A stretch of 64,000 nucleotides of DNA from Actinoallomurus sp963823735. Lineage in GTDB: Bacteria > Actinomycetota > Actinomycetes > Streptosporangiales > Streptosporangiaceae. Below, in pieces: positions 55,156-63,474 of the stretch; within the stretch, counting starts at the first letter, position 1; every line of letters begins with the position of its first letter. A program made the position numbers and the translations under genes. The notes under the pieces were generated by a model. The model was not told the DNA's origin. It saw nothing but the letters and a program-made list of their open reading frames with translations, and did no database searches. Location: the NCBI GenBank assembly GCA_963823735.1, contig CAWGMO010000002.1:2976001-3040000 (forward strand), read 5' to 3'.

Positions 55156-56518
55156 ATGAGGAAACCGATCGTGGTCCTCGCCGCGGCGCTGATCGCCGTC
55201 TCGGCCTGCGCCCCCGGCTCCAAACCCAAGCCGGCGACGAAGAAGCCGAGCTCGGTCAACACCGACATCGCCAAGGCGGGCCCGGTGACGCTGACCGTCT
55301 GGGACCAGGAGGTCCTCGGCGGCCAGAACGAGCAGATGCAGAGGCTCAACGCGGACTTCCACGACAAGTACCCCAACGTCACCATCAAGCGGGTCTCCCG
55401 GTCGTTCAGCGACCTGCAGAAGACGCTGCGCCTGGCGCTGTCGGGCGGCAACCCGCCGGACGTCGTCGAGGCCAACCAGGGCTACGGCGTCATGGCGGCG
55501 CTCGTGAAGGCCGGCGCGCTGACGCCCGCTGGACGCCTACGAGCCGGCGTACGGCTTCGGCAAGCGGTTCCCCGCGGGCCCTGGCCAGCTCAACAGCGTC
55601 ACCCCGGACGGCAAGTCGATCGGCGTCGGGCAGCCTGTACGGCGTCGCGATGACCGGCGAGGCCGTCGGCATCTACTACAACACCGACAAGCTGAAGCAG
55701 CTCGGCCTCCAGCCGCCGACGTCGTGGGCGCAGTTCGAGCAGCGAGCTGCCGAAGGCCAAGAGCAAGGGCGAGACGCCGATCTAGTTCGCCAACCTGGAC
55801 AAGTTCCCGGCGATCCACGAGTTCGGCGTGCTGCTCGGGCAGACCGCCGACAAGCGGCATGCTGCGCAACCTGGTGTTCGGCCGCGGCGGCTCGTGGACC
55901 GACCCGACGGTCGTGCAGGCCGCGCGACGAAGCTCGCGGACTGGGCGAAGCTGGGCTACTTCCCGCCGACGGCCAACGGCGACAAGTACAACGACTCGGC
56001 CGGCAGCGTTCGCCAAGGGCGACGGGCTGTCTTCCTCATCGGCGGCACGTGGTTCGCCGCGGACTTGCAGAAGAAGATGGGCGACAAGGTCGGCTTCATG
56101 CTGCCCCTGCCCGCGTCGGTCGGCGGCGCGATCGTGCCGGACGCTCGGCGGCGAGGCCTGCCGTTCGCGATCACGTCGAAGTCCAAGCACCCGGACGTGG
56201 CCGCGGCGTACCTCGAACTTCATGACCACGCCGCACGCGATGGACGTGCGTCGCCCAGACCGGCAAGCTCGCCGCGCTGACGCCGGCCGACCAGCCCAGC
56301 CGGTGCCGACGCCGGCTGGCGACGCGACGTGTTCGCCGCCTGGAAGGCCGCGAGCGACCGCGACATCCTCGTCCCGTACCTCGACTACTCGACGCCGACG
56401 TTCTCGACACTCTCGGCGGCGTGCTGCAGGAGATCATCGCGGGCACGCAAGACGCCGGTTCGCAGGCGCATGCAGGCCGCACGCGAAGGGACTACGCCGT
56501 CTTCGCTGGCGCAGATGA
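55156..56518 (+). pseudogene. Sugar ABC transporter substrate-binding protein, multiply frameshifted
   Basis: The first about 124 residues are intact: lipoprotein signal MRKPIVVLAAALIAVSACAP, SBP_bac domain with TVWDQEVLGGQNEQMQRL and LRLALSGGNPPDVVEANQGY. From 55528 on, single-base indels recur: extra bases near 55528, 55629, 55743, 55854, 56008, 56139, 56214 and 56251, missing ones near 56154, 56300 and 56406, and a TAG replacing a probable CAG at 55784. Stitching frames recovers GSLYGVAMTGEAVGIYYNTD, FLIGGTWFAADLQKKMG and TPHAMDVVAQTGKLAALTPA, normal for the family. It ends overlapping permease 1 (ATGA). Probably an intact gene in poor sequence; nonfunctional as written. Confidence 0.85.
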
Positions 56519-57432
56519 CCGCCGGGAGCCCGGGGCGCGCCGGGGCGCCGCCGCCCGGCGAGCCGCGCCGGGTCGGCTACCTGTACGTCGCTGCCCGGCG
56601 CTCGCCGTCTTCGCGGTGTTCGTGCTCGTGCCGCTCGTGCACGGCGCGTAGCTGTCGCTGTTCACACTGGGACGGCCTGACCGTCGGCACCTGGGCGGGC
56701 CTCGGCAACTACACCGAGGTCTTCGGCGACCCGCAGCTGCGCGGGGCGTTCCTGCACGCGCTGGTGCTGCTCTTCTTCTACGCGGCTGCTGCCGTGCCTG
56801 ATCGCGCTCGTGCTGGTCGCGGGCATCGTCGCGCGGACCCGGCCGCGCGGCCTGGCGTTCTTCCGCACCGTGCTGTTCCTGCCGCAGGTGGTGGCGATGG
56901 TCGTCGGTCGCGGTGGCCTGGCGGATGGATCTACGCCCCGACCACGGGCCGCTCAACGGCACCCTGCGCGCGGTCGGCCTGGGCTCGCGTCGCGCGGCTG
57001 GCTCGGCGACTTCTCCTGGGCGCTGCCGTCCGTCGGCCTGATCGGCACCTGGGTGGAGATCGGCCTCGCCATGGTGCTGTTCCTGGCCGGGGTGCAGAAG
57101 ATCCCGCAGGAGCTGTACGACGCGGCGCGCGTCGACGGCGCGGGCGCGGTGCGCGAGTTCCTCGCGGTGACGCTGCCGGGGCTGCGCGCGCGAGATGGCC
57201 GTCGCGCTGACGCTGACGATGATCGCCGCGCTGCGCAACTTCGACCTGATCTACCTGACGACCGGGCGGCGGGCCCGGCGACGCGACGACGGTGCCGGCG
57301 TACGAGGTCTACAACCGGGCCTTCAACACGGGCGAGGTCGGGCTCGGCCTGCGCCATCGGCATCACGATCGCGCTGTTCGTGTTCGCTCGTCAGCTGTCG
57401 GGATCAACCGCCGCGTGGAGGGACGCCCATGA
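56515..57432 (+). pseudogene. Sugar ABC permease 1 (MalF-type), multiply frameshifted
   Basis: The ATG overlaps the binding-protein stop. Fragments in all three forward frames join into a MalF-like permease of about 305 residues: ALAVFAVFVLVPLVHGA, WDGLTVGTWAGLGNYTEVFG, FFRTVLFLPQVVAMVV, then the intact stretch GLIGTWVEIGLAMVLFLAGV with the EAA loop (LYDAARVDGAGAVREFLAVT) and TMIAALRNFDLIYLTTG. Extra bases are visible near 56903 and 56924, and a TAG (56649-56651) sits where Trp, Tyr or Gln is expected after HGA. The end GINRRVEGRP overlaps the next start. Nonfunctional as written; probably sequencing errors. Confidence 0.82.
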
Positions 57433-58244
57433 GCGCCGTGACGACCTCACGGGCCGAGCGCGTCGCGACGTACGGGATGCTGAGCCTGTTCTCGCTGATC
57501 GCGCTGTCTTCCCGCTGCTGGCGGTCGCCTCGCAGGCGCTGAACCTCCTCGCACCTCGTCGGTTCGCCGCGCGATTCAGCGGCGCCTGGCACGCGCGGCC
57601 ACTTCGCGCGGTACCTCACCAACAGCCTCATCGTCGTCACCGTCGTGGTGGTCGTGGCGTCGGTGCTGTCGATCCTGGCCGGGTACGCCTTCGGGCACGA
57701 TGGAGTTCCGCGGCGCGACCGCGCTGTTCTACGTGTTCCTGCTCGGCCTGATGGTGCCCGACCGAGGCGGTCGTGGTGCCGCTCTACTTCGACCTGCGCT
57801 CGGTCGGGCTGGACGACACGCTGCCGGGCCTGATCCTGCCGCAGATCGCGCAGTCGGTCGTCGTTCGGGACGTTCTGGATGCGCGCCTTCTTCCGGTCGG
57901 CGCCGCGGTCGCTGGTCGAGGCGGCGCGCATCGACGGCGCGTCGAGCCTGACCACGCTGCGGCGCGTGCTGATCCCGGTCGGGCGGCCCGCGATCCTCAC
58001 CATGGTCGTGCTGATCGCCATGTGGACGTGGAACGAGTTCCTGCTCGCCCTGGTGATGCTCAGCTCCAGCGAGGACACCCGTACGGCGCCGCTCGGGCTC
58101 TCGATCTTCCAGGGGCAGCACCAGACGGAGTACCAGATGCTGCTGGCCGCCGCGCTGATCGTCGCCGCGCCCGTGGTCGTCGTCTACGTCTTCCTGCAGC
58201 GCCACTTCATCGCGGGCATGCTCTCCGGCGCGGTCAAGGAGTAG
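57429..58244 (+). pseudogene. Sugar ABC permease 2 (MalG-type), frameshifted N-terminal half
   Basis: This starts ATG 57429 (MSAVTTSRAERVATYGMLSL), is lost after about 27 residues through several one-base errors, and is clean again from about 57880 to the TAG at 58244. The clean part holds the permease EAA motif (LVEAARIDGASSLTTLRRVL), MWTWNEFLLALVML and the MalG-type end YVFLQRHFIAGMLSGAVKE. Repaired length is about 270 residues, normal for the family. The last 11 bases overlap the convergent LtrA gene. The ATPase subunit is not present, as in many actinobacterial sugar systems that share MsiK. Confidence 0.85.
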
Positions 58245-59427
58245 ACGCGGGGAGCGTACGCGTCGCGATGACGATCGACACGCTCAGCGTCAGCGCCATG
58301 ACCAGCCCGGTGACGAGGACGGGCTGTGGCGTGAAGGACGCCGCCAGCGCCAGCGCGGCCGCGATCGGGAAGACGGCGGCGTGCCAGAAGGCGATGTGGT
58401 GCGGGCGCAGGTGCAGCACCCAGACGGCGATGAGGTAGACGGCCACCGGGACCGTGACCGCCAGGGCAGCCACGCGGTCACTGACGTGGGTCCCGGCCAC
58501 CGCGTGGTCGACCGAGAGGGTGAGGCCCGCCCCGACGGCCGCAGCCGCGGCGAAGATGAAGTAGTGGCCGTAGCCCCACACCATCGAGAACCTCAGCGAG
58601 GTGAACAGCCGCTCGGCGGGCTTGGCGAAGTAGATCCACCACATCGAGAAGACGATGAGCAGGCCGCCGGCGGCCGTGGTGATGAGCGTGGTGAAGCCGG
58701 CCTTGGCGTCGAGGGCCGACTGGACCGCGCCGCTCGCCGCGAGGATGGACTCCCCGAGCACGATGAGGGTGAACAGGCCGTACCGCTCGGCGATGTGGCC
58801 GGGGTGCCAGGGGGTCCGCGCGGGCCGCTCGGCGATGACCGGCACCAGCAGCTCCGCCACACCGAAGACCACGAAGCCGACGGTGGCCCAGACGCCGTGC
58901 AGCCCCAGCCGAGCCACCCAGGCGATCTGCACGACCGTGACGCCGGCGGCGTACCTCCGGCAGCTCGCGCGGCGCGCCCGGTCGCCGTGGGAGGCGCGCA
59001 GCCACTGCGGGACGGCGGCGACGCGCATGATGACGTAGCCGAGGGTGCCGATGGCGAAGTCGCGGTGCTCCAGCGCCCTGGGCACGCCGGCCGCCAGGAC
59101 CAGGGCCCCGGCCATCTGCACGAACACGGCCAGGCGGTACGGCACGTCGTCGGTGTCGTACGCGGACGCGAACCACGTGAAGTTCATCCACGCCCACCAG
59201 ATGGCGAAGAAGATCATCGCGTAGCCGATCAGGCCGTCGGCGAACCGGCCCTCCGCGAGCGCGTGGTGGAGCCCCTGCCCGGCCTGGGCGACGGCCGCCA
59301 CGAAGACGAGGTCGAAGAGGAGTTCCAGCGGGGTCGAGGCGCGATGGTCCTCGGAGTCGTCCCGCGAGACCATCGACCGGCGGAGTACGGGCGCCAGCGA
59401 GGCCCTGGGCGGCGCGTGCCCGCTCAC
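58234..59427 (-). CDS. Low temperature requirement protein A (LtrA family)
   Basis: A 397-residue integral membrane protein with about ten helices. Family signature near the start: ASTPLELLFDLVFVAAVAQ (about 30-48), IFFAIWWAWMNFTWFASAYD (about 71-90), HIAERYGLFTLIVLGESIL (about 209-227) and SMWWIYFAKPAE (about 254-265). LtrA was named from Listeria growth at low temperature; the molecular role is unclear. Convergent with the permease genes by an 11-bp overlap. Confidence 0.92.
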   Translation of the reverse strand: MSGHAPPRASLAPVLRRSMVSRDDSEDHRASTPLELLFDLVFVAAVAQAGQGLHHALAEGRFADGLIGYAMIFFAIWWAWMNFTWFASAYDTDDVPYRLAVFVQMAGALVLAAGVPRALEHRDFAIGTLGYVIMRVAAVPQWLRASHGDRARRASCRRYAAGVTVVQIAWVARLGLHGVWATVGFVVFGVAELLVPVIAERPARTPWHPGHIAERYGLFTLIVLGESILAASGAVQSALDAKAGFTTLITTAAGGLLIVFSMWWIYFAKPAERLFTSLRFSMVWGYGHYFIFAAAAAVGAGLTLSVDHAVAGTHVSDRVAALAVTVPVAVYLIAVWVLHLRPHHIAFWHAAVFPIAAALALAASFTPQPVLVTGLVMALTLSVSIVIATRTLPASTP

Positions 59428-59428
59428 G

Positions 59429-59719
59429 TCACCGACGGCGTCGTGCGAGCAGGCGCAGCGCGACGGCGGTGAACGTGAGACCCGCGCCGAGCAGCACGGG
59501 GCCGGTGAGGCCGCTGCGCGGCCGGTCCTGCGGCTCGCGGCGGACGATCGCGCCGAGGTCCTCGGCGATCTTGCCGGCCTCTTCCCGCGCCATCACGGCA
59601 CCCCGCTGGGCGGCGTGCTTCGGGCTCAGCCGCTCGGCGAGCAGGTCGATGCTGCGCGCCAGTTCGGCTCGGGTGCGCTCGATCTCGGCCTCGAGCGCCT
59701 CCGGGGTCTTGTCGGCCAT
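59429..59719 (-). CDS. DUF3618 small membrane protein
   Basis: A 96-residue protein. LEAEIERTRAELARSIDLLA (about 9-28) and ERLSPKHAAQRG are the DUF3618 motif; a single C-terminal helix (GPVLLGAGLTFTAVALRLLA) ends in RRRR. Function unknown; related proteins often accompany phage-holin-like membrane proteins. The stop lies two bases upstream of the LtrA start. Confidence 0.9.
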   Translation of the reverse strand: MADKTPEALEAEIERTRAELARSIDLLAERLSPKHAAQRGAVMAREEAGKIAEDLGAIVRREPQDRPRSGLTGPVLLGAGLTFTAVALRLLARRRR

Positions 59720-59880
59720 GTGTGTCGTCCTTCCTGCGGCCGGCCCTCACCGGCGAAGCTGTGACCAGTCTGTCAGTTATGGACCCCTCGTATCGCTCCG
59801 CGAAGGCGGTGTCACCCCGATCCGGCGCCCGCTCGCCCGGGACCGGTACGGTTGGACCAGCTCGATCGAAAGGTGATCTC

Positions 59881-60351
59881 GTGACGGAACAGCGGCTGCA
59901 GCCTGGGGACGTGGCCCCGGAGTTCACGCTCCCCGATGCCGACGGCAACCCCGTCTCCCTGTCGTCGTTCCGAGGACGACGTGTGATCGTTTATTTCTAC
60001 CCGGCGGCGATGACGCCCGGCTGTACGAAAGAGGCGGTCGGCTTCCGCGACAACCTCGCCGACCTCGACGGCAGCGGAGTGACAGTGCTCGGGATCTCTC
60101 CCGACAAGCCCGCCAAGCTGGCGAAGTTCCGCGACCGCGACGCGCTGACGTTCCCGCTGCTCGCCGACCCGGAGACCAAGATCCTCCAGGCGTACGGCGC
60201 CTACGGTGAGAAGAAGCTCTACGGCAAGACGATGATCGGTGTGATCCGCTCCACCTTCATCGTCGACGCCGACGGCAAGATCGAGAAGGCCTTCTACAAC
60301 GTGAAGGCCACCGGTCACGTGGAGCGTCTCCTGAAGGAGCTCGGCATCTGA
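59881..60351 (+). CDS. bcp: Thioredoxin-dependent peroxiredoxin, Bcp type lacking the usual resolving cysteine
   Basis: A 156-residue Bcp/PrxQ peroxidase reducing organic and hydrogen peroxide. GTG start after GAAAGG. GDVAPEFTLPDADGNPVSLS (about 9-28), peroxidatic cysteine 48 in MTPGCTKEAVGFRDNL. In E. coli Bcp the resolving cysteine is five residues later; here position 53 is valine, and no other cysteine is seen, so this works as a 1-Cys enzyme or resolves through an external thiol. The end matches the family (STFIVDADGKIEKAF). Confidence 0.93.
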   Translation: MTEQRLQPGDVAPEFTLPDADGNPVSLSSFRGRRVIVYFYPAAMTPGCTKEAVGFRDNLADLDGSGVTVLGISPDKPAKLAKFRDRDALTFPLLADPETKILQAYGAYGEKKLYGKTMIGVIRSTFIVDADGKIEKAFYNVKATGHVERLLKELGI

Positions 60352-60405
60352 TCTTCGTGCCGAAGCCGCCGTTCGCCACCCGGTAGGCTGCGGTACGGAG
60401 TTCTC

Positions 60406-60479
60406 GGGGCCGTAGCCCAATGGCAGGAGGCACACGGTTTAGGTCCGTGCCAGTGTGGGTTCGAATCCCACCGGCCCTA
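60406..60479 (+). tRNA. tRNA with UAG anticodon (Leu by codon), class I-like structure
   Basis: A 74-nt cloverleaf: acceptor GGGGCCG (60406-60412) pairs with CGGCCCT (60472-60478), discriminator A. D-stem of three pairs (GCC/GGC), GG in the D-loop. Anticodon stem CACGG/CCGTG with loop TTTAGGT gives anticodon UAG, reading CUA leucine codons. T-arm GTGGG-TTCGAAT-CCCAC. The variable loop is only five bases, whereas bacterial leucine tRNAs have a long variable arm. No CCA is encoded. Confidence 0.9.
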
Positions 60480-60531
60480 CCCACTCTGGTCGTCGCGCCG
60501 AAATGTCGGTACCCGGCCGTACGCTGGCCGT

Positions 60532-61389
60532 ATGACGCAGACCCTCGGCGCGACCAAACCACGCCGCGCCGAGCTGGGCCGTTTCCTGAAGGCACGGCGG
60601 GCCAGGCTGCGTCCGGAGGACGTCGGCCTGCCACCCGGCCCGCGCCGCCGCACACCGGGCCTGCGCCGCGAGGAGGTCGCCCTCCTCGCCGGCCTCGGCA
60701 TCACCTGGTACACCTGGCTGGAGCAGGGCCGCCCGATCAACGCCAGCTCCCAGGTGCTCGACTCGGTGGCTCGTACGCTCCGGCTCGACCGCGCCGGGCG
60801 CGAGCACCTCTACCGGCTCGCCGAGGCGACGCCCGTACGCTTCGGCGCCCTGCCGTCCGACGTGCCGCCGGCGCTCCTCGACATCCTGAACGGGCTCGAC
60901 CCGCTACCCGCCGCGATCATGAACTCCCGCTTCGACATCATCGCGTCCAACGACGCGCACCAGGACCTCTTCCACGACTGGCACAGCCTGCCGTGCGTGC
61001 ACAAGAACCTGCTGTGGTGCTGCGTCACCGAGCCGATGGCGCGTGACCTGTTCCTCAACTACGACGACGAGGTCCCGCATCTCGTCGCGCGGCTCCGCTC
61101 GGCGTACGGCCGTCACGTGGGCGAGCCGGAGTGGGAGGAGGACATCCGGCGCCTGACGGAGCTGAACCCGGAGTTCGCCGACCTGTGGTCACGGCACGAG
61201 GTCGCCGAGCCGTCCGCCCGCACCCACCTCTTCCGGCATCCCGTCGCGGGCGTGCTGACGTTCACCAAGACCGAGCTGGCCGCCTCCACCACGCAGGACC
61301 TGCGGATCGGCGTCCACACCCCGGCGGACGAGCAGACCTGGCAGCGCCTGCCCATGACCCGCGGCCCCTCGGGGCGACTCGAAGATTGA
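60532..61389 (+). CDS. XRE-family regulator with MmyB-like ligand domain
   Basis: A 285-residue regulator. N-terminal helix-turn-helix (about residues 12-90): FLKARRARLRPEDVGLPPGP, RTPGLRREEVALLAGLGITW and YTWLEQGRPINASSQVLDSV. C-terminal PAS-like MmyB domain (about 105-270) with FDIIASNDAHQDLF, NLLWCCVTEP and LTFTKTELA. MmyB-type domains in Streptomyces antibiotic clusters bind acyl ligands. Starts 52 bp after the tRNA; no obvious target gene alongside. Confidence 0.92.
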   Translation: MTQTLGATKPRRAELGRFLKARRARLRPEDVGLPPGPRRRTPGLRREEVALLAGLGITWYTWLEQGRPINASSQVLDSVARTLRLDRAGREHLYRLAEATPVRFGALPSDVPPALLDILNGLDPLPAAIMNSRFDIIASNDAHQDLFHDWHSLPCVHKNLLWCCVTEPMARDLFLNYDDEVPHLVARLRSAYGRHVGEPEWEEDIRRLTELNPEFADLWSRHEVAEPSARTHLFRHPVAGVLTFTKTELAASTTQDLRIGVHTPADEQTWQRLPMTRGPSGRLED

Positions 61390-61395
61390 ACGCGA

Positions 61396-61426
61396 AACGG
61401 GCCCGGCGCGTCGCGCCGGGCCCGTT
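61396..61426. terminator. Bidirectional hairpin terminator
   Basis: A perfect 15-bp inverted repeat: AACGGGCCCGGCGCG (61396-61410) and its complement (61412-61426) around one base, effectively a 13-bp stem with a 5-nt loop. The stem is flanked by AA and TT, so it would end transcripts from both the XRE gene and the convergent peptidase gene. Confidence 0.85.
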
Positions 61427-61443
61427 CGGTGAAAGGTGCCGGA

Positions 61444-62643
61444 TCAGAAGGCTCCGGTGCCGTTCGGGGTGCCGAGACCGGTCGGGCCGTCCCAGCCGGG
61501 GCCCGCGTTGCACCACTGCGTGGTGGGGCAGGACCCGTTGCTCCCGGAGGTCACGTCGAACAGCGAGTCGGCGTGAGCGTACGGGGTGTTGTTGTCGACC
61601 GACGAGGCGTTGCCCGCGAGGCCGAAGATGCCGCCGACGACCGGGGCCGCGACGCTGGTGCCACCGAAGACCATCCAGCCGCTCTGGCCGCCGGCCGCGG
61701 TGCTGTCGTAGACGGCGACGCCGGTGGCCGGGTCGGCCACGGCGGAGACGTCGGCGACGGCGCGCCCGGTGCAGCCCGTGTTGGCGCCGGCCTGGCCGGA
61801 GAGCGCGGTGTTGAGGTCGGAGCAGCCGCTGCCGGCGCCGTCCCAAGCGGACTCGCTCCAGCCGCGGGCACTGCCGTCCTTGGTGAGCGAGGTGCCGCCC
61901 ACGGCGGTGACGTACTGGGAGGAGGCCGGGTACTCGACGCCGTAGCCGGAGTCACCGGAGCTGACCGTCATGATGACGCCCGGGTGGTTGTAGTACTGGC
62001 CGTAGTCCGAGTCGGCCGCGTCCGAGCCGCCGTAGCTGTTGCTGACGACGCTGGCCATGCCGGCGGCGGTGTTCACCGCGGTGCCGAGGTCCTCGAAGGA
62101 GGCGGAGTTCGCCTCGACGAGCACGATGTTGCAGCTCGGGCAGACGGCCGACACCATGTCGACGTCCAGGGAGATCTCCTGGCCCCAGCCGGCGTCGCCG
62201 GTCGGGTAGGAGGAGCCGCCGTTCTGGTCGACCTTCTTGAAGCAGCCGTTGGCCGTGCTGCACTCGGGGAGGCCGAACTGGCTGCGGTAGGTCGCCAGGT
62301 CCTGCTCGGCGGTCGGCGCGTCGTACGCGTCGACGATCGCGACCGTCTGGCCGGAGCCGCCGGCACCGAGCTTGTAGGCGTCCTGCAGGTCGGCCGGGGC
62401 CAGACCGGACGGGGCCGCGGCCTCCGCGCGCAGGGACTTGTTGCTCTTGGCGATGTCGCTACGGACGAGCGCCTGGCAGGCGGCGAAGCCGGCCTTCGGG
62501 GTGTCCGAGCAGGCGTGGTGGAACGAGTGGGAAACGGCGGCGGCCGGAGCCGCAGCCGGGGCGGCGTTCGCCGCTCCGGACATGAGGGGGGCGAGGGCGA
62601 GGATCAGACCGCCCACAACCACCCCGGTGATGCGTCGTCGCAT
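61444..62643 (-). CDS. Secreted S53-family serine-carboxyl peptidase (sedolisin-like)
   Basis: A 399-residue exported protease with a signal peptide ending near ANAA (about residue 28) and a short alanine-rich prosegment. TVAIVDAYDAPTAEQDLATY (about 107-126); catalytic Glu/Asp pair four apart in GQEISLDVDMV (about 161-171); oxyanion Asp in SSGDSGYG (about 236); nucleophile serine in FGGTSVAAPVVGG (about 334-346), as in sedolisins. It lacks the large N-terminal pro-domain of classic S53 enzymes. AGGAG precedes the ATG. It carries several cysteines, fitting an extracellular disulphide-stabilised protein. Confidence 0.9.
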   Translation of the reverse strand: MRRRITGVVVGGLILALAPLMSGAANAAPAAAPAAAVSHSFHHACSDTPKAGFAACQALVRSDIAKSNKSLRAEAAAPSGLAPADLQDAYKLGAGGSGQTVAIVDAYDAPTAEQDLATYRSQFGLPECSTANGCFKKVDQNGGSSYPTGDAGWGQEISLDVDMVSAVCPSCNIVLVEANSASFEDLGTAVNTAAGMASVVSNSYGGSDAADSDYGQYYNHPGVIMTVSSGDSGYGVEYPASSQYVTAVGGTSLTKDGSARGWSESAWDGAGSGCSDLNTALSGQAGANTGCTGRAVADVSAVADPATGVAVYDSTAAGGQSGWMVFGGTSVAAPVVGGIFGLAGNASSVDNNTPYAHADSLFDVTSGSNGSCPTTQWCNAGPGWDGPTGLGTPNGTGAF

Positions 62644-62775
62644 TTGCTCTCCTAAGAGCTGGCGGGGGTACGACGACTGGAATCCTCACATATGTCATGT
62701 GATGACCAAAAGCCCCTATTACTCCGAAAGTTCGTAAAGAATTCGTCATTTTTGTCAGATCGTAGTGAATTTTTA

Positions 62776-62811
62776 GGTCACAGCGTGACCGGGTTGACCA
62801 CAGAGGGTCAC
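62776..62811. promoter_or_regulatory. Cluster of GGTCAC half-sites upstream of the peptidase gene
   Basis: GGTCAC-AGC-GTGACC (62776-62790) is a perfect palindrome; TTGACC (62794-62799) and a further GGTCAC (62806-62811) follow. They lie in the 316-bp gap between the sedolisin start (62643) and the RidA stop, about 135-170 bp upstream of the peptidase ATG. The sequence just nearer the gene is AT-rich (62695-62775), suitable for a promoter. The binding protein is unknown. Confidence 0.4.
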
Positions 62812-62959
62812 CTCGCCGGTAAACCCGGAAACGTGACGCTGCCGACCGCGCCCGCCCTCGTCCCGGGCGGTCGAGCGCCGATATTTTCAACGCGAAACCA
62901 ATTCACGAAATGACGTGGTCAACGCGCGTGACCAGATGCGGATTCAGCCGTGTCATGCC

Positions 62960-63352
62960 TCAGACAACCGCCGTGACTTCGACCTCCAGGAGCGCGCCGG
63001 GGAAGAACAGGCGGGACACCTCGACCGTCGTGCTCGTCGGCGGCGTGCCGGTGAAGTACCGGGTCCGCACCGCTCCGTACGCCCGCCGCTGGTCCATGTC
63101 GGCCAGGTAGGTGCGGATGTTCACGACGTCCGCGAGCGTCGCGCCGTGGGCGGTCAGGATCGCGGCGACGGTCTCCATCACGCACTCCGACTGCGCGGTC
63201 ATGTCGCCCTCGCCGACCAGCCGCCCGTCCGCGTCGAGCGCGATCTGGCCGGACAGGAACAGCATCACCTTGTCCCCGAGTTCCACGCGTGCAACGTGGG
63301 AGTACGGGCCCGCGGGCGCCGGCACCGTCGCGGGGTCGTCGAAGACCGTCAT
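62960..63352 (-). CDS. RidA-family enamine/imine deaminase-like protein
   Basis: A 130-residue RidA/YjgF protein. Features include AGPYSHVARVELGDKVML (about 12-29), LSGQIALDADGRLVGEGD (about 31-48) and the C-terminal STTVEVSRLFFPGALLEVEV, holding the arginine and glutamate that in RidA bind the imine acid. ATG 63352 is preferred over an in-frame GTG at 63367 because GAAAGG lies eight bases before it. Divergent from the LysR gene, which probably controls it. Confidence 0.9.
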   Translation of the reverse strand: MTVFDDPATVPAPAGPYSHVARVELGDKVMLFLSGQIALDADGRLVGEGDMTAQSECVMETVAAILTAHGATLADVVNIRTYLADMDQRRAYGAVRTRYFTGTPPTSTTVEVSRLFFPGALLEVEVTAVV

Positions 63353-63371
63353 GTGAAAACCTTTCACGTTA

Positions 63372-63390
63372 GGCCTCTCAACGAGAGGCC
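63372..63390. promoter_or_regulatory. Hairpin/inverted repeat GGCCTCTC-N3-GAGAGGCC
   Basis: A perfect 8-bp inverted repeat with a 3-nt loop (AAC), 20 bp upstream of the RidA start. In RNA it would form a stable hairpin in the ridA leader; as DNA it could be an operator. Confidence 0.45.
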
Positions 63391-63440
63391 CGGGACAGCC
63401 ACGCTAGGGAGCGCGGCGGCATTCCACCAGCGAAGATCAA

Positions 63441-63455
63441 GCATGTACGGCATGC
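63441..63455. promoter_or_regulatory. Candidate LysR operator GCATG-N5-CATGC
   Basis: A 15-bp dyad, GCATG-TACGG-CATGC, 19 bp before the LysR ATG and within the divergent ridA-lysR gap. It fits the T-N11-A shape of LysR-type recognition boxes. Confidence 0.5.
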
Positions 63456-63474
63456 GGAGCTAGCATGGGTTCTC

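Noticed and set aside
55528..57890. Programmed frameshifting or a novel split transporter
   Set aside because: Shifts occur in both directions at irregular spots without slippery sites or stop-adjacent structure, and stitched translation gives ordinary family sequences; errors explain it better.
60406..60479. The UAG-anticodon tRNA as an amber suppressor that would read the in-frame TAGs in the ABC transporter genes
   Set aside because: Anticodon UAG pairs with codon CUA, not UAG; an amber suppressor needs CUA. The TAGs also lie among many frame errors that suppression could not fix.
60482..61389. An integrated element next to the tRNA
   Set aside because: No integrase, no repeated tRNA end and no phage genes; the XRE regulator is of the chromosomal MmyB type.
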